Of a stretch of 34,570 bases of DNA, positions 22,103 through 31,208 are shown in pieces. The position numbers and the translations under genes were made by a program. The notes beneath the pieces are model-generated. The model did not search any database, was not told the DNA's origin, and was given only the letters and a program-made list of their open reading frames with translations. The stretch comes from an uncultured Bacilli bacterium. Lineage in GTDB: Bacteria; Bacillota_I; Bacilli_A; RFN20; CAG-826. Numbering within the stretch: position 1 is the stretch's first letter; the number at the start of each line of letters is the position of its first letter. The stretch spans positions 1 through 34,570 of the forward strand of contig CALVXH010000010.1 of NCBI GenBank assembly GCA_944368945.1, read 5' to 3'.

Positions 22103-23461
22103 TTATTTTTCCTTACTTTCTTTAATATAACGTTCTTCACGTTGTCTACGAATATCTTTTCTTATAATTTCTCTTCTATGCTTACGTTTTACTTTTTCAA
22201 TTGCAGTTTTAACCTTTTTCTTATATCCAGGTTTAACCTTTTTAGTCATTGTAGTAATTTTAGCTTTCTTAATAGCTATATCTAATTCAGTAGGCATTTT
22301 CTTACTTCTCTTTTTTTCTTTAAGTGGGGATGCCATAGGAACAAAAGAATTATTCTCTACCTTTAAAAAATTAACTTCAAGACCATCATTAATTAATTTT
22401 AATGGCAAATCAAAGGTATCGTGGTCATAGAAAACGTAACTATTACCAGTTTTAAAATTTCTTCCGGTTCTTCCAGCACGGTGATAATAATACTCAAGGT
22501 TATTAGGTAAATCTACACTTAGAACATCGGATACATTTTGTATATCTAATCCTCTACTAACTAAATCAGAACAAACAACAACTCTAAATTCATCATTATT
22601 TATTCTTCTAAGCATTGATTTTCTTTCACGTGCTTCAAGTTCACCACTTAAAATTCCACATTTAATTTTTTTAGATGATAAAAAGTTATAAATATCTCTT
22701 GTCTTCTTCTTTGAATTAGCAAAAATAAGAAGTAAGTATGGATTAAATTGATCTATAAATAATAAAAGTAATTCATTTATATCTTTATGCTTTGTATTTA
22801 TAAAATAATGTTTAACAGTTTTAGAAGTTAATTCATTATTAGTTGATGTAACAACATAATCAGGTGAAATGTATTTCTTTAAAAACACTTCAAGTCCTTC
22901 TGAAATAGTTGCACTAAAAACTTCAACTTGAAGATTCTTATCGCATTTTTTAAAAATAGCGTCGATAGTATCAAAAAAGCCACTATCAAGTAACATATCT
23001 GCTTCATCTAAGACTAAAGTCTTTACCATAGACATATCAAAATCTGATTCTTCAATTAAACTTCTAAGCTTGCCAGGTGTTGCAATTAAAATATTACATC
23101 CATTTTTAAATGACTTTAAATCTTTATTTGAATCTTCACCACTTATAAATAGTTTTACAGTAATTTTCTTATAGCTCATATCACTAATAATTTGATTAGC
23201 AAATTTGTAAGTTTGTCTTGCTAATTCTCTAGATGGAGCAAGAATAATTGCTTGTAAGAGGTTTGATTCAACACAATTTTCAATAATTGGAATTAAAAAA
23301 GCGTGTGTCTTACCACTACCAGTTTCACTTTTAGCGATAATGTTCTCACCTTTTAATGCCTTAGGTATAACAACTTGTTGAATTGGTGTTGTTTCCACAT
23401 AACCATTTTGTTCTAAGATTTTAATTAAATCTTTGTTAATATTAAATGCACTAAATTTCAT
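22103..23461 (-). CDS. cshB: DEAD-box RNA helicase, CshB-like
   Basis: A 452-residue DEAD-box helicase. The motifs in order are a Q motif (TTPIQ), Walker A AKSETGSGKT (43-52), PSRELA, TPGK, DEAD (152-155), SAT (183-185), SRGLDIQNV and HRAGRTGR. A very basic tail (about 75 residues, KKAKITTMTKKVKPGYKKK onwards) likely binds RNA. Pairing with nfo is the B. subtilis yqfR (cshB)-yqfS order. The role is presumably rRNA or mRNA remodelling, including cold adaptation. No Shine-Dalgarno sequence is seen; a TAAAAT box ends eight bases before the ATG. Confidence 0.9.
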   Translation of the reverse strand: MKFSAFNINKDLIKILEQNGYVETTPIQQVVIPKALKGENIIAKSETGSGKTHAFLIPIIENCVESNLLQAIILAPSRELARQTYKFANQIISDMSYKKITVKLFISGEDSNKDLKSFKNGCNILIATPGKLRSLIEESDFDMSMVKTLVLDEADMLLDSGFFDTIDAIFKKCDKNLQVEVFSATISEGLEVFLKKYISPDYVVTSTNNELTSKTVKHYFINTKHKDINELLLLFIDQFNPYLLLIFANSKKKTRDIYNFLSSKKIKCGILSGELEARERKSMLRRINNDEFRVVVCSDLVSRGLDIQNVSDVLSVDLPNNLEYYYHRAGRTGRNFKTGNSYVFYDHDTFDLPLKLINDGLEVNFLKVENNSFVPMASPLKEKKRSKKMPTELDIAIKKAKITTMTKKVKPGYKKKVKTAIEKVKRKHRREIIRKDIRRQREERYIKESKEK

Positions 23462-23469
23462 AGTTTATA

Positions 23470-23475
23470 ATTTTA
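23470..23475 (-). promoter_or_regulatory. Putative -10 box for cshB (leaderless start)
   Basis: Minus-strand TAAAAT followed by eight bases (TATAAACT) and the cshB ATG. No clear -35. The 58-bp gap also carries the divergent promoter of the IspH-like gene. Confidence 0.4.
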
Positions 23476-23507
23476 TATAATTTGGATGATTTTTTCATTA
23501 TAAATGT

Positions 23508-23513
23508 TAAAAT
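23508..23513 (+). promoter_or_regulatory. Putative -10 box for the IspH-like gene (leaderless start)
   Basis: TAAAAT is followed by ATTAGC and the ATG at 23520. A TTGGAT at 23482-23487 could be a -35, but at 20-bp spacing it is suboptimal. Confidence 0.45.
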
Positions 23514-23519
23514 ATTAGC

Positions 23520-24443
23520 ATGGATACAACATTAATACTTCCAGCTGGTTATTCTCCAGCAATGGAAAACTTATTAAATATTGCTAGAAAAACACGTTTT
23601 GATTTTCCTACAGAAAAAATCATTCTTTTAGGTGGCCTATTAAATGCCAGCGCAGTCAAAAAGGAATTAAAACAACTTGGAATCAACATAGTTGATATTC
23701 CTGCTGTTGGTTTCGTTGATTTTTTAAAACATCTTAACAATGACACAATTGTTTTAACTTCTCCATATGGCTGCGATCACGATACTTTAAACACCTTAAA
23801 AAAAGAACACTTTAGATTCTTTGAAACACTTTCTAAGAATGTAAAAGATAAATTAGATTTTATTAATAATTCTAAAGGGAAATATAATATTATCTTTATT
23901 GGTAACACTAATACCATTGAAGCAAACTATATATCTAAAGAATCAAAATATAGTTTTATTTTTTATGATGTAAATGATGCAAGCAAAGCTAAAGCCGTAA
24001 TTACAGAAAGAGAATTTAATAAAGCTAAAACACATATTCTCTATCAAACTGAAATTGCTGGTTCAAGTTTTGATAGTTCGCTTGATTATCTTAAAAGTTT
24101 ATTGCCAAATGCAATCGTTGAAGATGAAATGAGCGATGAAAATTATGAAAGAAAGAAAAATTTATCAGAGCAATTAAAAGATAATGATGTCATCATTTTC
24201 ATTACTGATACCACTTCACATGATAAATATCTACTAGAATACTACCACTTAACTACTAAAAATCTACTTTATGCCATAGTTAAAGATGTTAAGGATGCGA
24301 TGGTATTAAAAATTCCATCCGATAAAAGAATACTACTTGTATCAGATGGAAGCGTTCCACAAAATATAGTAAACGATATTTATAACTACTTTACTTACAA
24401 ATCACTTCGGGAAACTGTTCCTGATATAGACAAGAAACATTAA
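23520..24443 (+). CDS. IspH (LytB) homologue lacking Fe-S cluster cysteines; probable pseudoenzyme
   Basis: A 307-residue intact frame (E. coli IspH has 316) that follows the IspH plan throughout. [14 protein letters not shown] aligns with [28 protein letters not shown] with [25 protein letters not shown] with [34 protein letters not shown] with [34 protein letters not shown] with VGVTAGASAPDILV. The three cluster cysteines (E. coli 12, 96, 197) align with Ser12, Ser105 and Ser205. Catalytic His41, His74 and His124 are also gone; only the glutamate equivalent to Glu126 (Glu134) seems kept. Gene position near nif3 is that of B. subtilis ispH (yqfP beside yqfO), but on the opposite strand. It has its own -10 box and terminator. 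Fold assignment is by recalled alignment. Confidence 0.65.
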   Translation: [307 protein letters not shown]

Positions 24444-25173
24444 TACTATTATCAAACGATAATAGTATTTTTTTCATTTGTTCCATAAATATGTTTTCTA
24501 CTTCATGTGGCAAATCTAAATAGTTATATTTATTAGCAACAACATCTCTTCTTCCATGATGAGGAATATCACCGCTAATAAAAATATCGTAGCTTTCTAA
24601 TTGAGCGGCCTTAAATCCTCTCCATCCACCACCACCAATTATGGCAGCACTTTTGACTGTTTTATTGCCATAATTTAAAAGTAAGCCATAATCAACATTA
24701 AGTTTTTCTAAAGCGTATTTAGCAAATTCCTTAATATCCATTTCATGTGGTAATTCTCCACCACAAGCCATAGGTTCACTAATTAATCTATGCGTATTAA
24801 TTAATCCAAGTTTTTCAACTAAAGCATCATTCATACCATTTTTCCCACTATCAAAATTAGTATGAAAACTATAAATTGGAATATTAAGTTCTTCCATTTT
24901 GTGGTAAAGGTAATTTTTATTATTATCATTAGCTAAAATATCTTTTTTATTGCCGAAAATAAATGGATGATGTGTAATAATCAAATCAATTTGACTTTCA
25001 AGTTTATTATTTAAAATGTAATTTAATACATCTTCATCAAAGTCTAAACACAAAAGTACATTATTAGTGTCTTCTTTTAACTTTCCAACTTGTAAGCCAG
25101 GATAATCATATGCCTCAGCTAACTTTTTTGGAAAAAATGTAGACAGCTTTCTTAACAATGCTTTAGTTTTCAT
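24391..25173 (-). CDS. Nif3-like dinuclear metal center protein (YqfO/DUF34)
   Basis: A 260-residue Nif3/DUF34 protein. Metal-binding segments are IITHHPFIFG and YSFHTNFDSGKNGMND near the middle, GGGGWRGFKAA after it, and the C-terminal ISGDIPHHGRRD and DLPHEVE. It lacks the PII-like insert of B. subtilis YqfO, matching the short form. The molecular function is unsettled for the family; it is usually linked to trmK and sigA as here. Starts within the trmK stop (ATGA). Its last 53 bases overlap the convergent IspH-like gene, and the sequence for KKILLSFDNSIN also forms that gene's terminator hairpin. Confidence 0.9.
   Translation of the reverse strand: MKTKALLRKLSTFFPKKLAEAYDYPGLQVGKLKEDTNNVLLCLDFDEDVLNYILNNKLESQIDLIITHHPFIFGNKKDILANDNNKNYLYHKMEELNIPIYSFHTNFDSGKNGMNDALVEKLGLINTHRLISEPMACGGELPHEMDIKEFAKYALEKLNVDYGLLLNYGNKTVKSAAIIGGGGWRGFKAAQLESYDIFISGDIPHHGRRDVVANKYNYLDLPHEVENIFMEQMKKILLSFDNSINVSCLYQEQFPEVICK
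24442..24474 (+). terminator. Intrinsic terminator of the IspH-like gene, inside nif3 coding sequence
   Basis: Perfect 12-bp arms AATACTATTATC (24442-24453) and GATAATAGTATT (24458-24469), loop AAAC, then T5 on the plus strand. It begins at the last bases of the TAA stop. No T run follows on the minus strand, so it should not stop nif3 transcription. Confidence 0.85.
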
Positions 25174-25835
25174 TTTATAATACCTCTTAAATAATCATTC
25201 CTTTTATTTAATTCACCAACCCTTAGTGAACTTGGATCATTAATTTTTTGAATAATAGTTATATTTTTATTTATTTCATCTATTATCATATTTTTAAAGT
25301 CGTTTGACTTATTTAATAAATTTGTTTTACCAAATTCAAGTTCTTCCATAGTGTATTTTTGTATATTGTTGCACTTTTTAAAGCTAACAAGATCATAATA
25401 AATATCATCTTCAAAAATAACTACTTCATCATCAATATCGTAGCCAAGTGATATGAAAAATGGACGTACTTTACTTTTATCAGTATGAGAATCAATAATA
25501 ATATTGTTAATATACTTTAATTTCTCTTTATTAGATAAAATAATATTTTTAATAATATCGAATCCCATTCCAGCTATAACAATTGTTTTAAATTCATTGT
25601 CAACATCATTTAAACCATCAGAATAGGCACATTCAATATTTTGATATCCACTTCTAGCCACATTTTCTTTTAGATGTAAAAAAGGGTTCTTTTTATTTTC
25701 AACACCCATGAGGCGTGAAACGAACCCTTTTTTTCGCAACTCTAAAAGAACATAGCCATGGTCACTGCCAATATCAGCTATATTGTTATCATTTTTTATT
25801 AAATTAACAATTGCACTTAATCTTTTAGAAATCAT
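25170..25835 (-). CDS. trmK: tRNA (adenine-22-N1)-methyltransferase TrmK
   Basis: A 221-residue Rossmann-fold methyltransferase of the TrmK (YqfN) family, which methylates A22 in the tRNA D-loop. The SAM site is IADIGSDHGYVLLELRKKG, followed by GVENKKNPF and CAYSDGLND; the family's characteristic IVIAGMG is at ~residues 87-93. The C-terminal coiled part (KTNLLNKSNDFKNMIIDEIN) is typical. It ends in TGA within an ATGA overlap with nif3, which shows that UGA is a stop codon here. sigA precedes it by two bases, as in the B. subtilis sigA-yqfN-yqfO region (without cccA). Confidence 0.93.
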   Translation of the reverse strand: MISKRLSAIVNLIKNDNNIADIGSDHGYVLLELRKKGFVSRLMGVENKKNPFLHLKENVARSGYQNIECAYSDGLNDVDNEFKTIVIAGMGFDIIKNIILSNKEKLKYINNIIIDSHTDKSKVRPFFISLGYDIDDEVVIFEDDIYYDLVSFKKCNNIQKYTMEELEFGKTNLLNKSNDFKNMIIDEINKNITIIQKINDPSSLRVGELNKRNDYLRGIIK

Positions 25836-25837
25836 TA

Positions 25838-27112
25838 TTAATGAAAATCATCCAATTTTTTAGTTCTATTAGGATGTCTTAATTTTCTAATAGCCTTTGC
25901 TTCAATTTGACGAATTCTTTCTCTTGTGACACCAAATTCTTTACCAACTTCTTCAAGTGTTCTAGGTCTATTATCGTCAAGACCATATCTTAACCTTAAA
26001 ACTCTTTCTTCTCTATCAGTTAAATCATTCATTACATTATATAATGCATCACGAATTAATGATTGAGTTGTGTAATCAGTTGGTGAAACACTATCTTTAT
26101 CTTCAACAAAGTCACCTAAGTGTGAATCATCTTCTTCACCAATTGGGCTCTCTAAAGATACTGGTTCTAATGCTAATCCAGTAATTGTTCTAATTCTATC
26201 AGGTGTTAAAGTTGGGTCAGCTAATTTTTCAGAAATTTCTTCTTCTGTTGGATCTCTACCTAATTCTTGAGTAAGTTGTCTTTGTGCTTTTGTAATTTTA
26301 TTAATTGTTTCAACCATGTGAACTGGAATTCTAATTGTACGTGCTTGGTCTGCAATTGCTCTAGTAATTGCTTGTCTAATCCACCAAGTAGCATATGTTG
26401 AAAATTTAAAACCCTTAGTGTAGTCAAATTTATCAACAGCTTTCATTAAGCCTAAATTTCCTTCTTCAATTAAGTCTAAAAATTGCATTCCTCTACCAAT
26501 GTAGTGCTTTGCAATTGAAACAACCAAACGTAAATTAGCGGTAATAAGTTTATCTTTAGCAGCTTTATCACCCGCGACAATTCTTTTTGCTAATTCTTGT
26601 TCTTCTTGTGGCTTTAATAATGGGACTCTACCGATCTCTTTTAAATATAATTTAACACTATCATTTACCTTAACATCTGGGTTTTCGAAATTTTCAAGAT
26701 TGTTAACGTCGATTTGTGATTCTTCGTTATCTTCAAGGTCAATATCATCATAATCGTCATCAGCAGAAGCTAATTCTTCTTCACTTAAATTATCTGGAAT
26801 ATCAACATCGTCAAGATCAGTATCTTTTTCACCTCCAGTTAATTCAAAACCAGCTTTCTTAAAACGTTCAAATACTTTTTCATAATCGTCATCATTTAAA
26901 TCAAGATAACTTGTAGCATCTAAAAACTCATCTTGGTCAATAACTTTAGAACTTTTATATTTTTGTTCAAATTCTTTAACAACTTGGTCTAAACTTTTTA
27001 TACCTTCATCCTCATCCTTGATAACCACACTATCATCAGCATCGTTATCTAATTCTTCTTCTAAATCCTCATTTTCCATTTCTTCGACTTTTTTCTTTTT
27101 GCTAGTAGCCAT
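25838..27112 (-). CDS. sigA: Primary sigma factor SigA (RpoD)
   Basis: A 424-residue housekeeping sigma-70 factor. Region 1.1 is long and very acidic (residues ~10-150, runs of D and E). Region 1.2 to 2 shows [21 protein letters not shown], then [20 protein letters not shown] and [20 protein letters not shown], the -10 recognition helix. Region 3 has [13 protein letters not shown]. Region 4.2 contains [20 protein letters not shown], the -35 recognition helix. It lies in the dnaG-sigA operon five bases after dnaG, with a GGAGG-type site before the ATG. Confidence 0.97.
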   Translation of the reverse strand: MATSKKKKVEEMENEDLEEELDNDADDSVVIKDEDEGIKSLDQVVKEFEQKYKSSKVIDQDEFLDATSYLDLNDDDYEKVFERFKKAGFELTGGEKDTDLDDVDIPDNLSEEELASADDDYDDIDLEDNEESQIDVNNLENFENPDVKVNDSVKLYLKEIGRVPLLKPQEEQELAKRIVAGDKAAKDKLITANLRLVVSIAKHYIGRGMQFLDLIEEGNLGLMKAVDKFDYTKGFKFSTYATWWIRQAITRAIADQARTIRIPVHMVETINKITKAQRQLTQELGRDPTEEEISEKLADPTLTPDRIRTITGLALEPVSLESPIGEEDDSHLGDFVEDKDSVSPTDYTTQSLIRDALYNVMNDLTDREERVLRLRYGLDDNRPRTLEEVGKEFGVTRERIRQIEAKAIRKLRHPNRTKKLDDFH

Positions 27113-27117
27113 GTTTG

Positions 27118-28971
27118 TTACCTCCTTTTTTTATCTAAATCTTGAATAAGATTAGTTTTTCTTGCAAAAGCAGCCTTCGCTAATTCTGCTTTTTCAATAT
27201 CGCTTTGTCCTTTTGAAGAAGCTTCCAAATCTTGTTCAACTCGATTTTTAGCTTTTTCAATATTAATGGTATCTAATATTCCAAGCATTTCTTCCTCAGA
27301 ATATGGTGGAAAACTTGATGTATCAATCAAAATTCCAGAAATATCGTTAATAACTTTATTTTTATTAGTAATATTACAAGAATCATCAGAAAGATAATTA
27401 ACTATATTTTGCACATCGTAATCTTTTGTATCACCTTGGTGAACAATAAATTCCTCTATTGAACTTGCAATATTTCTATATGAAGGTTCAACAAAGTATC
27501 CTAATCGTTCTTGATAAATTTTAACCGCATCTTTATTTTCAAGCATATATCTTAATACTTGTTTTTCAGCTAAATTTAATCTCGATATTACTTTATCTCT
27601 CGCAACAAGCTTTCTTTCTTCTTCGTCATCTGCTATTTTAGCATCTTCTTTTGTGGCACTCTTAACAAATTTCTTAACGTATTTATTAATAATATCTTTA
27701 CTAAAGCCAGTCTTAAGATTGACTTTATTGACATACTCTTCATAATCTAGCGGATCTTTTAAACTTCCTAGAAATGGAACCATCTTACTTAAAAAATCTT
27801 TTTTATTTTCTAAAGAAGTTAAATCAGTATGTTTAGAATAATAATTAATTAGGTATTCTCCCTTATTAATTAACGTAGTTAAATAAGATCTCAACTTTTC
27901 AGGACCATATGATTTTAATATTTCATCACTATCCTTTTCTTTAAAGTCAACGTTGTTACTTACAATTTCATATTTAATAGAGTTTTCATCTAATAATTGG
28001 GCAATTTTAATTGTGTTAGTTTGTCCTGGATTATCTAAGTCAAGGCAAAGTCTTATGTCACATTTTAAATATCTAAGTTGTTGGATGTTTTCTTTCGTTA
28101 AGGCAGTACCCATTAAACCAATAGCAGCTTTTATGCCTGCTCTATAACATGCAATTACATCCATAAATCCTTCTAATATGTAAATATAACCAACTTTTCT
28201 AGCCTCAATACTTCCATTATAAAGATTAAATAAGATATTCGACTTATTAAAAACCTTTGTTGAACTTGTATTAATATATTTCGCATTAGAATCATCGAAT
28301 TCTCTAAACTTACGGCAACTAAAACCAACTACATTATTATCTCTATCAGTAATTGTAAAAGCAATTCGGCCAGAGTTTATGTCTCTATATGGTGTTTGCG
28401 ACAAATTTAAAATTCCAGCGTCACTTATTGTTTGTAAAGAATATCCTTTCTTAGTTAAAAAATTAATAATATTCTCGCCTTTTAACTGAGCGTATCCAAT
28501 TTTAAAGTACTTAATGACTTCGTCGCTTAAGCCTCTATTATGCAAATAATCTAAAGCATCCTTCGAATTATCAGATTGATATAAACTTGTTTCATAGAAA
28601 TTAGCAATATCTTTTAAACAATCATAAATACTTTGAATTTTAGGGTCTATTTTTTTAACTTGAACAAATTCATTAAGTCTATCATCCTTATAGCCAATAA
28701 TTTCAGCGGTCTTTTTTACAGCTTCAGCAAAACTGCAATTTGTATATTTTTGAACAAATGTTATAGCATTGCCACCTGAATTACATGCAAAGCACTTAAA
28801 AATACCTTTATCAGGACTGACATAAAAGTTTCCTAACTTTTTGTCATCATGAAAAGGACATAGTGCTTCATAGTTTTTTCCTCTCTTTTCTAATTTAATA
28901 AAGTGAGAAACTACTTCTACAATGTCTGCAGACTTTAAAATATCATTTGCTAAATCAAATATAGTGCTCAT
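27118..28971 (-). CDS. dnaG: DNA primase DnaG
   Basis: A 617-residue replicative primase. The CHC2 zinc finger is at residues 38-63 (Cys38, His41, Cys60, Cys63). The catalytic core has [20 protein letters not shown] and the TOPRIM motifs [12 protein letters not shown] and [10 protein letters not shown], the last written DLDNPG rather than DGDxAG. The C-terminal domain that binds DnaB helicase begins near residue 440 ([20 protein letters not shown]). It overlaps glyQS by ATGA and is followed by sigA, as in the classic macromolecular-synthesis operon. Confidence 0.95.
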   Translation of the reverse strand: MSTIFDLANDILKSADIVEVVSHFIKLEKRGKNYEALCPFHDDKKLGNFYVSPDKGIFKCFACNSGGNAITFVQKYTNCSFAEAVKKTAEIIGYKDDRLNEFVQVKKIDPKIQSIYDCLKDIANFYETSLYQSDNSKDALDYLHNRGLSDEVIKYFKIGYAQLKGENIINFLTKKGYSLQTISDAGILNLSQTPYRDINSGRIAFTITDRDNNVVGFSCRKFREFDDSNAKYINTSSTKVFNKSNILFNLYNGSIEARKVGYIYILEGFMDVIACYRAGIKAAIGLMGTALTKENIQQLRYLKCDIRLCLDLDNPGQTNTIKIAQLLDENSIKYEIVSNNVDFKEKDSDEILKSYGPEKLRSYLTTLINKGEYLINYYSKHTDLTSLENKKDFLSKMVPFLGSLKDPLDYEEYVNKVNLKTGFSKDIINKYVKKFVKSATKEDAKIADDEEERKLVARDKVISRLNLAEKQVLRYMLENKDAVKIYQERLGYFVEPSYRNIASSIEEFIVHQGDTKDYDVQNIVNYLSDDSCNITNKNKVINDISGILIDTSSFPPYSEEEMLGILDTINIEKAKNRVEQDLEASSKGQSDIEKAELAKAAFARKTNLIQDLDKKRR

Positions 28972-30341
28972 TTATAGAATGTCTTGTTTAATAAATAGTC
29001 CTTTAATTCTGAAATCTTGACTCTCTCTTGAAGCATTGAATCACGATCTCTTACAGTTACACACTCATCATTTAATGTATCAAAATCAATTGTTACACAA
29101 TATGGTGTACCTATTTCATCATTTCTACGATATCTTTTACCAATACTTCCTGTAGTATCGTAATTTACTCTAATATAAGGAATTAAGTCATTAAAAACTT
29201 CTAATGCTTTATCGGCTAACTTATTATTTAAAGGTAAAATAGCTGCTTTAAAAGGTGCTAAGAATGGTTTTAAATGCATAACTTTTCTGATTTCACCATT
29301 TTCAAGTTTTTCTTCATCGTAACTATCAGTAACAACCATTAAGAATAATCTATCAAGTCCTAAGCTTGGTTCAATACAATATGGAATATATTTTTCATTG
29401 GTTTCTGGATCAAGATATTCTAATGATTCACCACTAAATTCTTGATGACGCTTTAAATCGTAGTCTGTTCTATCAGCAATACCCCAAATTTCACCCCATC
29501 CAAATGGGAATTTATATTCAATATCAGTTGTCGCTTTTGAATAGAAAGCTAATTCTTCTGGTTCATGATCTCTAAATCTTAAATTTTCAGCCTTAATACC
29601 TAATGATTCAACAAAACTAATAGAAAAATCTTTCCAATATTTAAACCATTCTAAATCAGTACCTGGTTTGCAGAAAAATTCAAGCTCCATTTGTGTGAAT
29701 TCACGAGTTCTAAAAATAAAGTTCCCTGGAGTAATTTCATTTCTAAATGACTTACCAACGTTCGCAATACCTAAAGGTAACTTTTTACGTGTTGTACGTT
29801 GAACATTTTTAAAGTTAACAAATACACCTTGTGCTGTTTCAGGTCTTAAATAGACTACACTTTTTGAATCTTCTGTAACACCAATATGAGTTTTAAACAT
29901 CATATTAAATTGTCTAACATCAGTAAAATCAGATTTTCCACAAACTGGACATTTAACATCGTGTTCTTTAATAAATTGATTCATTTGTTCCATTGACATT
30001 CCATTAACATCAGCATCTGGGAATTGAGATGATATTAAATCATCTGCTCTATGTCTAGCGTGACAATGTTTACAATCTATTAATGGATCATTAAATGTTG
30101 AAACATGCCCTGTAGCTTGCCAAACACGTGGATTCATTAAAATTGCTGCATCAATACCAACATTAGTTGGTGATTCATTAACAAATTTTTTCCACCATAA
30201 CTCTTTTAAATTATTCTTAAGTTCACTTCCAAGTGGACCATAGTCCCATGAATTACTTAATCCACCATAAATTTGTGAGCCTTGAAATACATATCCTGTT
30301 GTTTGCAAATGCGTAACTACTGTTTCAAACTTTTTATCCAT
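28968..30341 (-). CDS. glyQS: Glycyl-tRNA synthetase, single-chain (alpha2) type
   Basis: A 457-residue class II aminoacyl-tRNA synthetase of the eukaryote/Mollicutes-like alpha2 type, which joins glycine to tRNA(Gly). The N terminus ([20 protein letters not shown], then NSWDYGPLG) is diagnostic. Motif 2 ([16 protein letters not shown]) and motif 3 ([16 protein letters not shown]) are clear, and the C-terminal anticodon domain ends with [13 protein letters not shown] zinc-binding pair set ([16 protein letters not shown]) lies in the insertion. It replaces the two-subunit glyQ-glyS found between recO and dnaG in B. subtilis. GGAGG precedes the ATG; it ends in TGA. No T-box leader was found. 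Confidence 0.95.
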   Translation of the reverse strand: MDKKFETVVTHLQTTGYVFQGSQIYGGLSNSWDYGPLGSELKNNLKELWWKKFVNESPTNVGIDAAILMNPRVWQATGHVSTFNDPLIDCKHCHARHRADDLISSQFPDADVNGMSMEQMNQFIKEHDVKCPVCGKSDFTDVRQFNMMFKTHIGVTEDSKSVVYLRPETAQGVFVNFKNVQRTTRKKLPLGIANVGKSFRNEITPGNFIFRTREFTQMELEFFCKPGTDLEWFKYWKDFSISFVESLGIKAENLRFRDHEPEELAFYSKATTDIEYKFPFGWGEIWGIADRTDYDLKRHQEFSGESLEYLDPETNEKYIPYCIEPSLGLDRLFLMVVTDSYDEEKLENGEIRKVMHLKPFLAPFKAAILPLNNKLADKALEVFNDLIPYIRVNYDTTGSIGKRYRRNDEIGTPYCVTIDFDTLNDECVTVRDRDSMLQERVKISELKDYLLNKTFYK

Positions 30342-30449
30342 TTTAAAACCTCCTATTAAACTTTATTAAGCAAACTAATTATTTTTATAAAATAATTATT
30401 ATCGTAAATACTCTACTAATTAATCCCACGATAAACCTCAATGACAAAT

Positions 30450-30478
30450 AGTTTAAAGATATTAAGTAAACTTGTCAA
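30450..30478 (-). promoter_or_regulatory. Promoter of the glyQS-dnaG-sigA operon
   Basis: Minus strand TTGACA (30473-30478), 17-bp spacer, TAAACT (30450-30455). This is the best sigma-A promoter in the window. It starts just after recO and would give a leader of about 100 nt ending in AGGAGG. The leader holds a TATCGT/ACGATA stem and an A+T-only palindrome (30377-30397), but no T-box sequence. Confidence 0.75.
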
Positions 30479-30482
30479 CACA

Positions 30483-31208
30483 CTATGAGTGTATTTTTTC
30501 TAACATTTTTAAAGAAACAATATTAATATTGTTATAATACGAAATAAAATTACAAAGTATAGTTAAAATTGATAAATATTTATTATTTTTGAAGCTAAGT
30601 TTACTAGCAGCAATAGCATATTTATTTTCAAAAATTATTTTTAAAATATTAACTTCCTCGCTATCAAGTTCAAAATCACTATTTGTTGCAGATTTACCAT
30701 AAACTAGACCACCATTTTCAAAAGAAAAATATACGTCTCCTTCTTTTGAATTATTTTGACATCTATTTGTTACGATTGAATAGCCAGAAATGCGAATAAA
30801 AAAACCAATATATAATAATGTATATTTGATAATCTCACTTTTAGAAGATAAATGTCTTAAGGTTGTTGATAACAAAAGGTAATTGTTAGTAAATTCATCA
30901 TTAGAAAATGCTTTTGTAAATACTTCTTTAATTAACTCTAAGCAAACAAGTATCGAGTAATCATCATAAAAACTTTCGCTATCAAAAAGAATATTGACAT
31001 TCCTTAGTTTAAAATACTTTGTATTGCCTTTATAGATTTCAAATTCGCCTTCATAAAATGTATGAGCAAATTTTAAATACTTACTATTTTTAGAGTAAGC
31101 ACCTCTAATATTTATTGGGACAATATTATCTTTTGTTAAAACATTAATTATTGCATCATTATCTTTGTATTTTGATAGTGAAACAACAATTCCTTTAATT
31201 AATTCCAT
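30483..31208 (-). CDS. recO: DNA repair protein RecO
   Basis: A 241-residue RecO, which loads RecA onto SSB-coated DNA with RecR/RecF. The N-terminal OB-fold is recognised from IKGIVVSLSKYKDNDAIINV, LTKDNIVPINIRGAYSKNSK and YEGEFEIYKG. The C-terminal helical domain normally carries a CxxC...CxxC zinc site; here it reads NRCQNN and GGLVYGKS, so only one of four cysteines remains. It follows era with a one-base TAATG overlap, the B. subtilis order. Sequence is divergent but the context makes the call firm. Confidence 0.85.
   Translation of the reverse strand: MELIKGIVVSLSKYKDNDAIINVLTKDNIVPINIRGAYSKNSKYLKFAHTFYEGEFEIYKGNTKYFKLRNVNILFDSESFYDDYSILVCLELIKEVFTKAFSNDEFTNNYLLLSTTLRHLSSKSEIIKYTLLYIGFFIRISGYSIVTNRCQNNSKEGDVYFSFENGGLVYGKSATNSDFELDSEEVNILKIIFENKYAIAASKLSFKNNKYLSILTILCNFISYYNNINIVSLKMLEKIHS

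Noticed and set aside
25170-28970. UGA read as tryptophan (Mycoplasma code)
   Set aside because: trmK and glyQS both end at TGA within ATGA overlaps at the expected family length, and tryptophans are UGG throughout.
30377-30397. A+T-only palindrome AATTATTTT-TAT-AAAATAATT
   Set aside because: No G-C pairs and no T run; in such A/T-rich sequence it may be accidental. The similar one at 32980-32998 downstream of the C39 gene was left out as a terminator for the same reason.
30342-30449. T-box riboswitch in front of the glycyl-tRNA synthetase gene
   Set aside because: The leader is only about 100 nt and has no T-box core sequence or GC-bearing terminator.
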